Of a DNA stretch of 64,000 nt, positions 9,330 through 17,320 are shown one piece after another. The position numbers and the translations under genes were made by a program. Every line of letters starts with the position of its first letter. The first letter of the stretch is position 1. Below the pieces are notes generated by a model. The model was not told the origin of the DNA and did not search any database. It saw only the letters and a list, made by a program, of their open reading frames with translations. Source of the DNA: an uncultured Dongia sp. (GTDB taxonomy: Bacteria > Pseudomonadota > Alphaproteobacteria > Dongiales > Dongiaceae). The stretch is from contig NZ_CAKZGO010000015.1 of NCBI RefSeq assembly GCF_936916975.1, forward strand, positions 1-64,000, read 5' to 3'.

Positions 9330-10901
9330 TCACGCGAAGATGCCATGCAGGAACCAGCGTGGTGGGCGCGTGGTATCCTGCGCATACAGACCGCTACGAT
9401 AGAGCCAGAAGCGACGGCCGTCCTCGATCTCGACGCGGTAGTAATCGCGTGTGTCCTTGCCCTCGTCGCTTGGCTGCCACCATTCCGGCCGGATGCGCTC
9501 CGGCCCTTCCGCCTTGGCGACGCGGTGCTGGACATGACGCCAGCGGAAGGAAAGCGGTGGATCGTCGGGTACCGGCGCCATTGCCTCAATCGGCTCAGGC
9601 GGGGAGAGGAGGCGGATCGGCCGCGGCGGCAGAGAAGCGTGCCAATCATTGGGTGGCTGCTTTTTCTGCAATGGCGGCACGAAGGCTACGGCGCGTTCCG
9701 GCACATGGCTGGTGATGGCGCGGGGCACGGTGAGGCTGCCGGGACCCAGCCGGTTGGTGAGCCGATCAACCAGCGGGGCAATCTCGGCTGCGGTGACGGC
9801 GGGATTGCGCCGATCGAAATCGACCTGTGTCGCCGTCATTCTTTCCGAAACCAGCGCGCTCAGACTCATGCGCTCGATGCCGGGGCCGGGATCAATGGTG
9901 TCCAGTTTTTCTGTCAGTAGGCGGAGGAGATGCTTCAGGTCACGGCTGGGCCGTGCCGTGCCGATGATGAGGCCGGGCGCCGTTTCATCCAGGCGATGGG
10001 CAACGAGGCCTAGGCGACGCACGCCCAGTTCCTGCCTCTCCAATTCGCCGAGCAGGCGCGTAAGCAAAATGTCGGTCGCGCGCGCGATCGAGTCCGGCGC
10101 CGAGATCGGCTCGGCGAAGACCAGGCTGACGCGGTGATCGGGCATCGGCGCCAAAGGCGAGAGACTCTCCGCCGCATAGCCCAGGGCTTGGTCGAGCCGT
10201 TCCAGCAGCCGCGCGCCGAAGCGCTTGGTAAGATCGGCGCGCGGCAGCGGATAGAGATCGCCGATCCGGCGCAGGCCCACGCGGTCGAGCCCAGACGCCG
10301 TCACATCGTCAAGCCGCAGGGCGCGCACCGGCAGGCGCCCCAGTGCCGTCGAGATGCTGCCGGGCGGAATGATGGCGTGATCGCCGCCGAACCTAGCGCT
10401 GGCCCAGGCGGCCCCGATGGTGCCAGCGATGGCGCCGCGCGCCTGGAAGCCCTGGCGGGCGAGACGGGCGAGCGCATCGGCCATCAGCCGGTCCTCGCCC
10501 TGCCATAGATGCGCGCAGCCGGTGATGTCGATAAGCAGGCCGTCCGGCGCATCCGGCGTCGCATGCGGCGAAAAGCGTGTCGCCCATTGCGCCAGCTGAT
10601 GGAGATTGCCGAGATCGCCCGCAGGGTCGGCCGGCTCCACCCGCGCATCCGGCACGCAGGCCAGCGCATCGGCCAGACGCTGGCCGGGAAACAGGCCGCG
10701 CGCCAGGGCCATATCATCCGCCGCATGCACCAGGCGCAGATTGCCGCTGCTGCGCACCAGCAACAGCGGCGAATTAACCGGCTGCGCGCTTGATGCCGGG
10801 TTCTGAGGCTGCGACTGACGCTGCCGGCGGTGCCAGCGATCGGTCGGCCAATGCGGCAGCCACAGGCTGAGGAAACGTCGCTTCTCGCCATCCATCTTCA
10901 T
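9330..10901 (-). CDS. imuB: ImuB, Y-family polymerase-like mutasome protein
   Basis: A Y-family (DinB-like) fold protein that bridges the beta clamp, ImuA and DnaE2 and is catalytically inactive in characterised members. I chose the ATG at 10901 (MKMDGEKRRFLSLWLPHWPTDRW), giving 523 residues, because this is the usual ImuB N-terminus; upstream sequence in the frame is just imuA in another frame. Later features are LLIDITGCAHLWQGED, a helix-hairpin-helix region (LRRIGDLYPLPRADLTKRFG) and the ImuB tail RFWLYRSGLY. The start lies 128 bases inside imuA, a long overlap. Confidence 0.9.
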   Translation of the reverse strand: MKMDGEKRRFLSLWLPHWPTDRWHRRQRQSQPQNPASSAQPVNSPLLLVRSSGNLRLVHAADDMALARGLFPGQRLADALACVPDARVEPADPAGDLGNLHQLAQWATRFSPHATPDAPDGLLIDITGCAHLWQGEDRLMADALARLARQGFQARGAIAGTIGAAWASARFGGDHAIIPPGSISTALGRLPVRALRLDDVTASGLDRVGLRRIGDLYPLPRADLTKRFGARLLERLDQALGYAAESLSPLAPMPDHRVSLVFAEPISAPDSIARATDILLTRLLGELERQELGVRRLGLVAHRLDETAPGLIIGTARPSRDLKHLLRLLTEKLDTIDPGPGIERMSLSALVSERMTATQVDFDRRNPAVTAAEIAPLVDRLTNRLGPGSLTVPRAITSHVPERAVAFVPPLQKKQPPNDWHASLPPRPIRLLSPPEPIEAMAPVPDDPPLSFRWRHVQHRVAKAEGPERIRPEWWQPSDEGKDTRDYYRVEIEDGRRFWLYRSGLYAQDTTRPPRWFLHGIFA

Positions 10902-11670
10902 GTTCCTCGATAAGCCAGGTTCCAGGACGCCCACCGCGGCAGCGCCACAGCTCGATGTGCCAGCGAGCCGCGCCGGGCAAAGTGGGGTGCGGCAATGCCG
11001 CGATGCCCAGCGAAGGCGCCGGCCCGATGCGCCAGCGCGTGACGGCCGCGATCGGCTGCGCGCTGAGCTGCCGCAACTGATCGGCACGCCCGCCGCGGCG
11101 GATGATGAAGGCCGGCACGCCGCTTTTTTCCGCCGCCAATTGCAGCCGCCGGCTCTGCGTGAGGTCGAGGGCAGACACCTCCGCCACCACCGCGTTGAGT
11201 CCGGTGCAGCGCAGCGCTTCCTCCATCGCCCAGAGCGCATCGGCGTTGCGATTGATGCGCAGATGCAGCAGCCGGTCGGGATCAAAACCGCGTTCCGGCA
11301 AGGCACGGGCATAGAGATCGCGCTGCCGCGCAATCCACAGCGTGCTGCCATTGCCCTGCTGCTGGCGATGGCTGACGAGGCGCGTCACGGCCGCGGCGGC
11401 GAGGCTCGCTTCCTCAAGATCGGGGCCATGCCCCACAAACTCATGCAAGGCGCCGAGGGCAAGGCCGCCGCCGGGCAGATGCCGGTCGATGGAGCCAAGC
11501 CCCCAGGTGAGGTTGCCGCGCGTTTCACCCGCATTCGCCTGCGGCAGCTTTTCCAGCAGCGCTACTTGCCGCCGCAAGCCCGCAAGCCCGACGGCCGCCA
11601 GCGGCGGAGCAGCGGCGAGGGCAGGTCGGGAGCGAGTGAGATCGTGTTTCATGATCCCTTTTTGTTCCAT
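10774..11670 (-). CDS. imuA: ImuA, RecA-like SOS mutagenesis protein
   Basis: First gene of the SOS mutagenesis cassette; ImuA is a RecA-fold protein needed with ImuB and DnaE2 for damage-induced mutagenesis. The 298-residue product shows the family layout: an N-terminal helix (GLRRQVALLEKL), GLGSIDRHLPGGGLALGALHEFVG, and LWIARQRDLYARALPERGFDPDRLLHLR. An alternative ATG at 11652 has a better purine-rich upstream stretch, so the protein may be six residues shorter. The direct-repeat LexA box at 11694-11708 lies immediately upstream. The 3' end overlaps imuB. Confidence 0.88.
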   Translation of the reverse strand: MEQKGIMKHDLTRSRPALAAAPPLAAVGLAGLRRQVALLEKLPQANAGETRGNLTWGLGSIDRHLPGGGLALGALHEFVGHGPDLEEASLAAAAVTRLVSHRQQQGNGSTLWIARQRDLYARALPERGFDPDRLLHLRINRNADALWAMEEALRCTGLNAVVAEVSALDLTQSRRLQLAAEKSGVPAFIIRRGGRADQLRQLSAQPIAAVTRWRIGPAPSLGIAALPHPTLPGAARWHIELWRCRGGRPGTWLIEEHEDGWREATFPQPVAAALADRSLAPPAASVAASEPGIKRAAG

Positions 11671-11693
11671 CTAGCGGGGGAGTCAAGAAATGA

Positions 11694-11708
11694 GAACATA
11701 TAACGAAC
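11694..11708 (-). promoter_or_regulatory. LexA (SOS) box upstream of imuA
   Basis: The plus strand reads GAAC-N7-GAAC, which on the minus strand is GTTC-N7-GTTC, exactly the direct-repeat SOS box known for alphaproteobacterial LexA. It ends 24 bases before the imuA ATG. The spacer on the minus strand contains a TTATAT that could be the -10 element, so bound LexA would occlude the promoter. It is also only 6 bases from the -35 of the divergent gene at 11775. Confidence 0.88.
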
Positions 11709-11714
11709 ATTCAC

Positions 11715-11752
11715 TTGACGTATGCATTTAGCGTGTTGTATTATACGTAATA
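11715..11752 (+). promoter_or_regulatory. Candidate sigma-70 promoter of the 605-residue protein gene
   Basis: TTGACG (11715-11720) and TATTAT (11739-11744) are separated by 18 bases. The -10 region overlaps a short inverted repeat, TATTA-TACG-TAATA (11739-11752), which could be an operator. The ribosome site GGGAGG at 11762-11767 follows at a sensible distance. The LexA box lies just upstream of the -35, so damage control of this promoter too is possible but unproven. Confidence 0.5.
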
Positions 11753-11774
11753 TCAACCTATGGGAGGTTTCATC

Positions 11775-13592
11775 GTGCTCAGACCAATCCCGAGTAAGAT
11801 TGCAGCAAATCTCACGAAGAAGAATGAAGAATTACAACTTCTTGACGGTGAGGCAGCGGCGACTGAAAACGCTGAAAAGCTAAAACTGGCAACTTCCCTC
11901 CACACCCAGGGCATCAGTCCGGAACGCTGGACCGAAGCCCAACCGGCCGGCTGGGCCGTACAGAAGGCTTTCCAGGACACAGGCCGAAAACCGGATGAGC
12001 AGCATTTCGAGGTGAACGGGCGGCTCTACAAAAGCGGCCTGCACGTTGCGGCAAACCAGGCTCAGGGCCAGGACGCAATCGATGTCTATCTGGGCGCCGC
12101 GCCCAAGCCGGTCGACCAATTGATCGACATCACCAAAGTGCCGCTCAAATATCCTTTTGGCCGCCCGCATGAGGCGCGCGACGACCGCCCGGATGCCCAT
12201 GCGCTCAATCTCCATTACGCCCGGATGGGCGTCGATCCCGCATCGGCCCATAACGGCGATCCCCTGCCGATGGATCAGCAGCCGAAACTGCAGCAGGCGA
12301 CCCGCGCGCCTGATGGCACTGAGATCCCGCTCGGTATCCCCGGCATCTATCGCGGCTATGACGACGGCTTTTTCTATGCAGCGAACGAAGGGACGAAGGA
12401 AAGCACCGAGGTGCAGGCCTTGCGCCGCAAGCTGGCAGAGGAGAAGGCCACGACACAAGGCGATGCCGCAGCGATGGTCGCCAACGACAACGATCCGGAG
12501 ATCGACGAGGCGGTGGCAAGGAGTTATCAGCAAAAAAATCCCAGTGAGTCACCAGCGAAGCTATCCGAAAAACCCGTGGTATCGACCGAGGAATCTGCTT
12601 CGATCCCTTCACGGCTGCCTATGCTCATCTCCGCGATAGAAAAGAAGCAAAACGATCAACTGCTAAGCAAGGACGAAGAGGCTATCCTAGAAGCAGTCGA
12701 TACGACCTTTAGCGATGCTGGGGCACCAATCGACATAAACAAAGTGGATATCGCGCGCCTCAAGACAGTTGCCGAGGCGGAACAAAAGAAGCTGGGAGAA
12801 AAGACAGAAAAAGAGGACAAGTCCGCGGCAACCTCAGAAACCATGACGCCGGTAATTACAGGTGCAACTGCGGCGCTACCCGCGCTCGGGGGCGTCGGCC
12901 AATTCTTCGCCAGTGCCCGCGCTGCCGCAGCTGCAGTGCCTGCTCTTATCGGGGACGTCGCAATTGGCGCCACAGCTCTAAGTGCTGCGGGTTTCGCGGC
13001 ATTGGTTGGCGGATTCACAGCGCTCATGACATCGAGCACGCAAACTCAGGAGCAAGAGGATGAGGATCTCCGTCAAGCTGCAATGCAGCGGGCAGCGGCG
13101 CAGGCTAGTACCTCAGCGGCCCAGCCAGATTCTCTACTTAGAAAATTGCTACTAGCGAACTACCAGACGTATATCTCCTTGGTCGCTAAACTTAGAAAAG
13201 GAGAAATACTGACGGAGGAAGAGACAAAACTATCGAAAGAGATCAATTCCACAATTGACCAAGATACTAATGAAATCGCTCTAGCAGATGTAAAGCTGAG
13301 CGTGGCAAATATTGCCACGGCCGAGCAACCGAATATACCCGGGCAAATTATAAACGATGGCATCGCCATCATTCCAAGTATCAAAAAATGGTTGCTTAAC
13401 CTATTACGCGGCAAACCTGATGATAGAGCTAAGCCAGATTGCAATGAAGTATTTAAGCATTGCCAAGGCTTATGTATCGATATGGTTGTCAATGAACCAC
13501 ATAACTTGCCCGGAGAAGGATCCGATAAATCCGGACGATACGTTCGATGCGTTCGAGAATGCATGGAAGCGCACGACTGTTTCGACTATTAG
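11775..13592 (+). CDS. Unrecognised 605-residue protein with hydrophobic middle and six-cysteine tail
   Basis: I do not recognise this protein. I start it at GTG 11775, which has GGGAGG 7 bases upstream; an ATG at 11760 overlaps that site. Residues ~40-220 form a polar N-terminal region with HTQGISPERW, YPFGRPHEARDDRPDAH and GIPGIYRGYDDGFFYAANEG. Residues ~220-355 are charged and look low in structure. Residues ~358-420 are Ala/Gly-rich and hydrophobic, long enough to insert in a membrane as a hairpin. Near the end cysteines fall in two triplets, C556-x6-C-x3-C and C592-x3-C-x5-C, suggesting a small disulfide-stabilised helical domain. There is no signal peptide. The 3' half is clearly more AT-rich than neighbouring genes. 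Two small paralogous genes follow. A contact-dependent or bacteriocin-type toxin is one reading; evidence is contextual only. Confidence 0.75.
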   Translation: MLRPIPSKIAANLTKKNEELQLLDGEAAATENAEKLKLATSLHTQGISPERWTEAQPAGWAVQKAFQDTGRKPDEQHFEVNGRLYKSGLHVAANQAQGQDAIDVYLGAAPKPVDQLIDITKVPLKYPFGRPHEARDDRPDAHALNLHYARMGVDPASAHNGDPLPMDQQPKLQQATRAPDGTEIPLGIPGIYRGYDDGFFYAANEGTKESTEVQALRRKLAEEKATTQGDAAAMVANDNDPEIDEAVARSYQQKNPSESPAKLSEKPVVSTEESASIPSRLPMLISAIEKKQNDQLLSKDEEAILEAVDTTFSDAGAPIDINKVDIARLKTVAEAEQKKLGEKTEKEDKSAATSETMTPVITGATAALPALGGVGQFFASARAAAAAVPALIGDVAIGATALSAAGFAALVGGFTALMTSSTQTQEQEDEDLRQAAMQRAAAQASTSAAQPDSLLRKLLLANYQTYISLVAKLRKGEILTEEETKLSKEINSTIDQDTNEIALADVKLSVANIATAEQPNIPGQIINDGIAIIPSIKKWLLNLLRGKPDDRAKPDCNEVFKHCQGLCIDMVVNEPHNLPGEGSDKSGRYVRCVRECMEAHDCFDY

Positions 13593-13630
13593 AACAGAGT
13601 GAGCAATGATTTTTCTAAGGTCGCCGCCCC

Positions 13631-13846
13631 ATGAAGGTAGATGCAGCTAAAACAGTCTTAAGCGCACTGCTAAAAATACGTCCGACAATCAATGAGTTAT
13701 TGGACTCAACGGAACAAATCGAAGACGAAGCAGAACGATTGGCTTTCCGTCGGCGCATTGCAGAGGTCATGCATGTGCTAGCCTACGATCTTGTCATGCA
13801 AATCGTTCGGCAATATCCGGATCTCGATCCAGATAAAAAGAACTGA
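13631..13846 (+). CDS. Small acidic helical protein, copy 1 (candidate immunity protein)
   Basis: 71 residues, no known family recalled. It is predicted helical, has no signal peptide, and ends in the conserved VRQYPDLDPDKK. It aligns without gaps to the product of 14143-14361: by hand about 40 of 71 positions match, rising to ~32 of 42 in the C-terminal part starting QIEDEAER. It starts 38 bases after the stop of the 605-residue gene with AAGG upstream, so co-transcription is likely. Small acidic partners downstream of large modular proteins are often immunity or chaperone proteins; that role is inference. Confidence 0.7.
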   Translation: MKVDAAKTVLSALLKIRPTINELLDSTEQIEDEAERLAFRRRIAEVMHVLAYDLVMQIVRQYPDLDPDKKN

Positions 13847-13849
13847 TTG

Positions 13850-14142
13850 GCATTCGATTACGTTCTCTTCGTGTTAAACCAATAAAACTTATTGGCTGCC
13901 TGCTTTCGCGGGTCACCGCGGCGACATCGCCAAAAATGTCCCTCATGCATCTATTCGGCCTCGCATGAAGCGCGCGACGACTACCCGGATACGCAGCCTC
14001 TAGCCAACGGTGGCCGCGCTATTGGCCGGAAGATGCCGGATACAAGGGTCACGATATCCCGCGTGGGTGAATGACCGAGGCGAAACGGGGTTGCGAGTTG
14101 ATTAATGGTGTGCAGCAATGGCTCGAACAATTCGGAGCAGCC
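13850..14142 (+). pseudogene. Decayed remnant between the two small paralogues
   Basis: No intact gene is found in these ~290 bases. One frame carries SASHEARDDYPDTQ (HEARDDYPD at 13964-13990), closely matching GRPHEARDDRPDAH of the 605-residue protein (12168-12194), and the nucleotides around it also match. Another frame downstream reads protein-like (YWPEDAGYKGHDIPRG) before a stop. The simplest reading is that a second copy of the large gene once stood here, upstream of its own small partner, and has been deleted and frameshifted. Confidence 0.5.
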
Positions 14143-14361
14143 ATGAAGCGGGATACGGCAACGTCAATGATGGCGGCTTTATGCAACCCTGAAACATCAT
14201 TTTCCAAACTCGATGATCTTAGTCTTCAAATTGAGGATGAAGCCGAACGGGTCTGGGTTCGCCGGCGTCTTGCCGAAGCTATGCGCGCACTGGGCTATGA
14301 ACTCGTGATGCATATTGTCCGGCAGTATCCCGATCTGGATCCGGACAAGAAACCACAGTGA
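14143..14361 (+). CDS. Small acidic helical protein, copy 2 (candidate immunity protein)
   Basis: 72 residues, paralogous to 13631-13846. I start it at ATG 14143 because the alignment with copy 1 then begins at Met-Lys in both with no gap, and GGAG sits 6 bases upstream. A longer in-frame ATG at 14071 would add 24 unrelated residues that probably belong to the remnant. The shared core is QIEDEAER, RRR, AE.M..L.Y, LVM.IVRQYPDLDPDKK. Its base composition is more GC-rich than copy 1. Orphaned from any intact large partner, it may be a retained spare immunity gene. Confidence 0.68.
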   Translation: MKRDTATSMMAALCNPETSFSKLDDLSLQIEDEAERVWVRRRLAEAMRALGYELVMHIVRQYPDLDPDKKPQ

Positions 14362-14499
14362 CGAGTTAGAAAGTCAAGCGGGCCATATTTGGATAAAATT
14401 CCAACACTGCAAATTTGCTCATCCATTTTGGCACTTGTTTGATCGAGTGCAGGCCATTTGGCTATGATGCGGTTTGCAAAAAGAGAGTGGTGCCAGGCT

Positions 14500-15282
14500 A
14501 TGGATATCGCAATCATCAACAAAGCAGCCGGCATTCTGTGGCAGGCGCGGCTGGCGCAGGAGCGTTTACCCGCACTGCCGACCGATTGCAGGCCAATGAC
14601 GCTCACCGACGGCTATGCCGTCCAGGACGCGATGGCAGTCCTTGCCGGGTCCCCGATCTTTGGTTGGAAGATCGCGGCTACCAGTGCGGCGGGCCAGAAG
14701 CATATCGGCGTCACCGAGCCGTTGGCCGGACGGCTGTTTGCCGATTTTGTCTTGCGCGATGGTGCCAGCCTGCCGGCCGCGCCCTTGCAGATGCGTGTGA
14801 TTGAGGCGGAGTTCGCCTTTCGCATGGGGCGCGATCTCGGTCCGCGTGCGGCCGCGTATGAGATGGACGAGGTTTGCGCCGCCGTTGCCGATCTCCATCT
14901 GGCCATCGAGATTCCGGATGCCCGTTTCGAACCCTTCGACAATATCGGCCCGGCGCAGATCGCTGCTGACGATGCCTTTGCCGCCTGGTTTGTGCTGGGG
15001 CCTAAAGTCGAAGGCTGGGCGGAGCTCGATCTACCTACTCAGCCGGTGCGTGTTTGGAAGAACGGGAAGGCGGCTGCCGAAGGTACGGGCGCCAATGCGC
15101 TTGGTGATCCGCGCTTGGCGCTGACCTGGCTTGCCAACGAACTGTCGAAGCGCGGTGGCGGGCTCAAGGCAGGCGAGGTCATCACCACCGGCACCTGCAT
15201 CACGCCGCTGGAGATCGCACGTGGCGATGCGATCGTGGCGGAATTTACCGGGCTTGGCCAGGTTTCGGTGACGCTTTCCTGA
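14500..15282 (+). CDS. 2-keto-4-pentenoate hydratase-family protein
   Basis: 260 residues of the fumarylacetoacetate hydrolase fold, MhpD/DmpH-type: hydratases or decarboxylases acting on 2-oxo-dienoates at the end of aromatic meta-cleavage pathways. Visible are GYAVQDAM, GWKIAATS, VIEAEFAFRMGRDL with metal-binding acidic residues, LHLAIEIPDARF and the C-terminal GGGLKAGEVITTGTC. I chose ATG 14500 because the homologous region begins there; a start at 14458 adds a leader lacking support. No other aromatic ring-cleavage genes are nearby apart from the DsbA-type isomerase that follows, so the true substrate is open. Confidence 0.82.
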   Translation: MDIAIINKAAGILWQARLAQERLPALPTDCRPMTLTDGYAVQDAMAVLAGSPIFGWKIAATSAAGQKHIGVTEPLAGRLFADFVLRDGASLPAAPLQMRVIEAEFAFRMGRDLGPRAAAYEMDEVCAAVADLHLAIEIPDARFEPFDNIGPAQIAADDAFAAWFVLGPKVEGWAELDLPTQPVRVWKNGKAAAEGTGANALGDPRLALTWLANELSKRGGGLKAGEVITTGTCITPLEIARGDAIVAEFTGLGQVSVTLS

Positions 15283-15380
15283 AGCGCGCATTGTCCGCGA
15301 ACCCAGCCCCTTGACCTTGCCCGTCCAGAGGCGAAAGATCAGCGGTGTAACCCGATTGTCATCCCCGGAGATATCCCGCC

Positions 15381-15989
15381 ATGGCGCGCATTGTCGACTT
15401 CTATTATGCGATCGGCAGCCGCTATTGCTATCTGGCGCAGAGCCAGGTGCAGCGGCTGGAGGGGATCGGGCATGTGGCCATTCGCTGGCGGCCGTTGCTC
15501 TCCGAGGATCTGATGCGCGCGCGCGGGCTGACGCCGTTTCGCGAACAGGCGGTGTCGGTGCAGTACATGCCGGAATATCGTTCCGAAGATGCGGCGCGCT
15601 GGGCGGCCTTCTACAACATTCCTTATCGTGAGCCGAGCTGGAAGGCCATTGATTGGCGGCGTGTCAACATGGCAGCCGTGGCCGCTGCTCGTGTCGGCGA
15701 TGTTGGCGCCTATTCGCGCCGGTTGTTCGACGCGACCTTTGGCGCAGGGGCGACGCTGATAACCGATCATGATCTGGCGCGGCTCGCGGATGAAGCGGGG
15801 CTCGACGGTGCGCGGCTGGTGTCGCTGATCGACGACAAGGAGACCGAGGCGCTGCATCGCCGCACGATCGACGCCGCGGTAGAGGCCGGAGCTTTCGGCG
15901 TGCCGACCTTTGTGGTCGATGGCGAGGTGTTCTGGGGCAATGACCGGTTGATCCTGCTGCAGCATCATCTGGCGAAGGATGCGGCCTGA
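15381..15989 (+). CDS. 2-hydroxychromene-2-carboxylate isomerase / DsbA-family protein
   Basis: A 202-residue thioredoxin-fold protein of the DsbA/HCCA-isomerase family. Markers are the N-terminal DFYYAIGSRYCYLA, an inserted helical domain, and GAFGVPTFVVDGEVFWGNDRL with the cis-proline loop typical of this group. It lacks the CxxC of true DsbA, so glutathione-dependent isomerase or transferase chemistry is more likely than disulfide exchange. GGAG lies upstream of ATG 15381. It may be co-transcribed with the hydratase gene 98 bases upstream; both fit aromatic catabolism. Confidence 0.85.
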   Translation: MARIVDFYYAIGSRYCYLAQSQVQRLEGIGHVAIRWRPLLSEDLMRARGLTPFREQAVSVQYMPEYRSEDAARWAAFYNIPYREPSWKAIDWRRVNMAAVAAARVGDVGAYSRRLFDATFGAGATLITDHDLARLADEAGLDGARLVSLIDDKETEALHRRTIDAAVEAGAFGVPTFVVDGEVFWGNDRLILLQHHLAKDAA

Positions 15990-16031
15990 GCGGCGAGACG
16001 TAGTGTCATTCATCCGCGGCCGTTGTTCGGG

Positions 16032-16619
16032 TCAGCCTGTGATCGGTCCCGACCCCATCGCCAGATAGATGCCGAGTAGCAGGAAACAGGCCGCTGCGGT
16101 GTAGCGCACACCGCCGGTTGGCAGGCGATCGGCCAGCTTGTGGCCCAGCAGCACGATGGGTGCATTGGCCAGCATCATGCCGAGCGTCGTGCCGGCTACC
16201 ACCGCCACAAGATCGGGGTAGCGCGCGGCAAGCGCCACCGTCGCCACCTGGGTCTTGTCGCCGATTTCAACCAGGAAGAAGGTGATCAGCGTCGTCATAA
16301 AGGCGCCCGCGGAACTCTTCGGCGGCTTGTCGTCATCGTCGAGCTTGTCCGGGATCAAGGTCCACCCCGCCATGGCGACGAAGCCCGCAGCCAGGCCCCA
16401 GCGAATCCAGTTGGGATCAATATGGCTCATCAGGAACGTGCTGGCCCAGCGGCCAGCGGCACCGGCCAAGGCGTGATTGGCCAGCGTCGCCACGAGGATG
16501 CCCGCGATGATTGCCCAGGGGCGCCGGAAACGAGATGCCAGAACCAAGGCGAGAAGCTGGGTCTTGTCACCGATCTCCGCCAAGGCGACGAGACCGGTCG
16601 ACACCAGGAAGGCTTGCAT
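16032..16619 (-). CDS. GDT1/TMEM165 (UPF0016) family Mn2+/cation exporter
   Basis: A 195-residue integral membrane protein with two homologous halves, each carrying the E-x-G-D-K-T motif (ALAEIGDKTQLLALVLASRF near the start and LVEIGDKTQVATVALAARY in the second half). Around six to seven membrane segments are expected. Family members export manganese or calcium in exchange for protons. I looked at the ~100 bases upstream for a manganese riboswitch and saw no convincing core. It converges with the preceding isomerase gene. Confidence 0.9.
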   Translation of the reverse strand: MQAFLVSTGLVALAEIGDKTQLLALVLASRFRRPWAIIAGILVATLANHALAGAAGRWASTFLMSHIDPNWIRWGLAAGFVAMAGWTLIPDKLDDDDKPPKSSAGAFMTTLITFFLVEIGDKTQVATVALAARYPDLVAVVAGTTLGMMLANAPIVLLGHKLADRLPTGGVRYTAAACFLLLGIYLAMGSGPITG

Positions 16620-16796
16620 GATGTGCTGGCATCCGGATTGTGAGTGGCCCGCCTTCTCTAGCTGAGCCGTGGCGTTGCTGCAACTTGGTGCGGCATTGGC
16701 AATTCATGCCAAAGGTCGTGGTTGCGGCAGGCCGTTCAATCGATGATATTGGGCGCGAGGCGGGGGCTTAGAGTATGTAATACAAGGCACCAAAGC

Positions 16797-17300
16797 ATGA
16801 TCCGCGCTGCGCAGATTGCCGATCTAGGATCGCAGCCCCTATTAAGACTTGAAGCCTATTGGCTGTCGAAGCTTGGCGATCGACACATGCCATCGCGGGC
16901 CGATATCGATCCTGCCGACATCAAGGAATTGCTGCCGCAAATTATCATGGCGCGGATCGAACATGATCCCTTGCGCGTGAAATACAGCATCGTCGGTACC
17001 GCTTGCGCACGTAGCGCCGGGTTTGACTATACCGGCCGCTACCTCGACGAATTGCGCTTCGATTCAGAGTCCGATACGGACTGGCTGAAGATCTACAGCG
17101 AAATCGTCAGCGCGCGTAAACCGGTCGCCGGCACCTGTCGGTTCCGGACAGCGGATGTCGAGATACCCTACCGCGTCGCCGTCTTTCCGCTGTCGAATGA
17201 CGGCGAGAATGTCGACCACACCATCGCCTACGAGCATCTCACGTTGAGCCTGACCGAGATGGATCACGTCCTGCCGGTCACGCCGAAATCAGATAAATGA
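16797..17300 (+). CDS. PAS-domain protein (PAS_5-like family), second copy
   Basis: 167 residues, same family and layout as the product of 591-1094: LRLEAYWLSKLGDRHMPSRADIDPADIKELLPQI, then VKYSIVGTACARSAGFDYTGRYLDEL, and VAVFPLSNDGENVDHTIAYEH. I use ATG 16797, which gives the same length as the other copy; an upstream in-frame start at 16722 would add 25 residues with no support. Stand-alone, without output domain. Convergent with hutH. Confidence 0.68.
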   Translation: MIRAAQIADLGSQPLLRLEAYWLSKLGDRHMPSRADIDPADIKELLPQIIMARIEHDPLRVKYSIVGTACARSAGFDYTGRYLDELRFDSESDTDWLKIYSEIVSARKPVAGTCRFRTADVEIPYRVAVFPLSNDGENVDHTIAYEHLTLSLTEMDHVLPVTPKSDK

Positions 17301-17320
17301 TGCGGCCTCGTTGACGCGCG

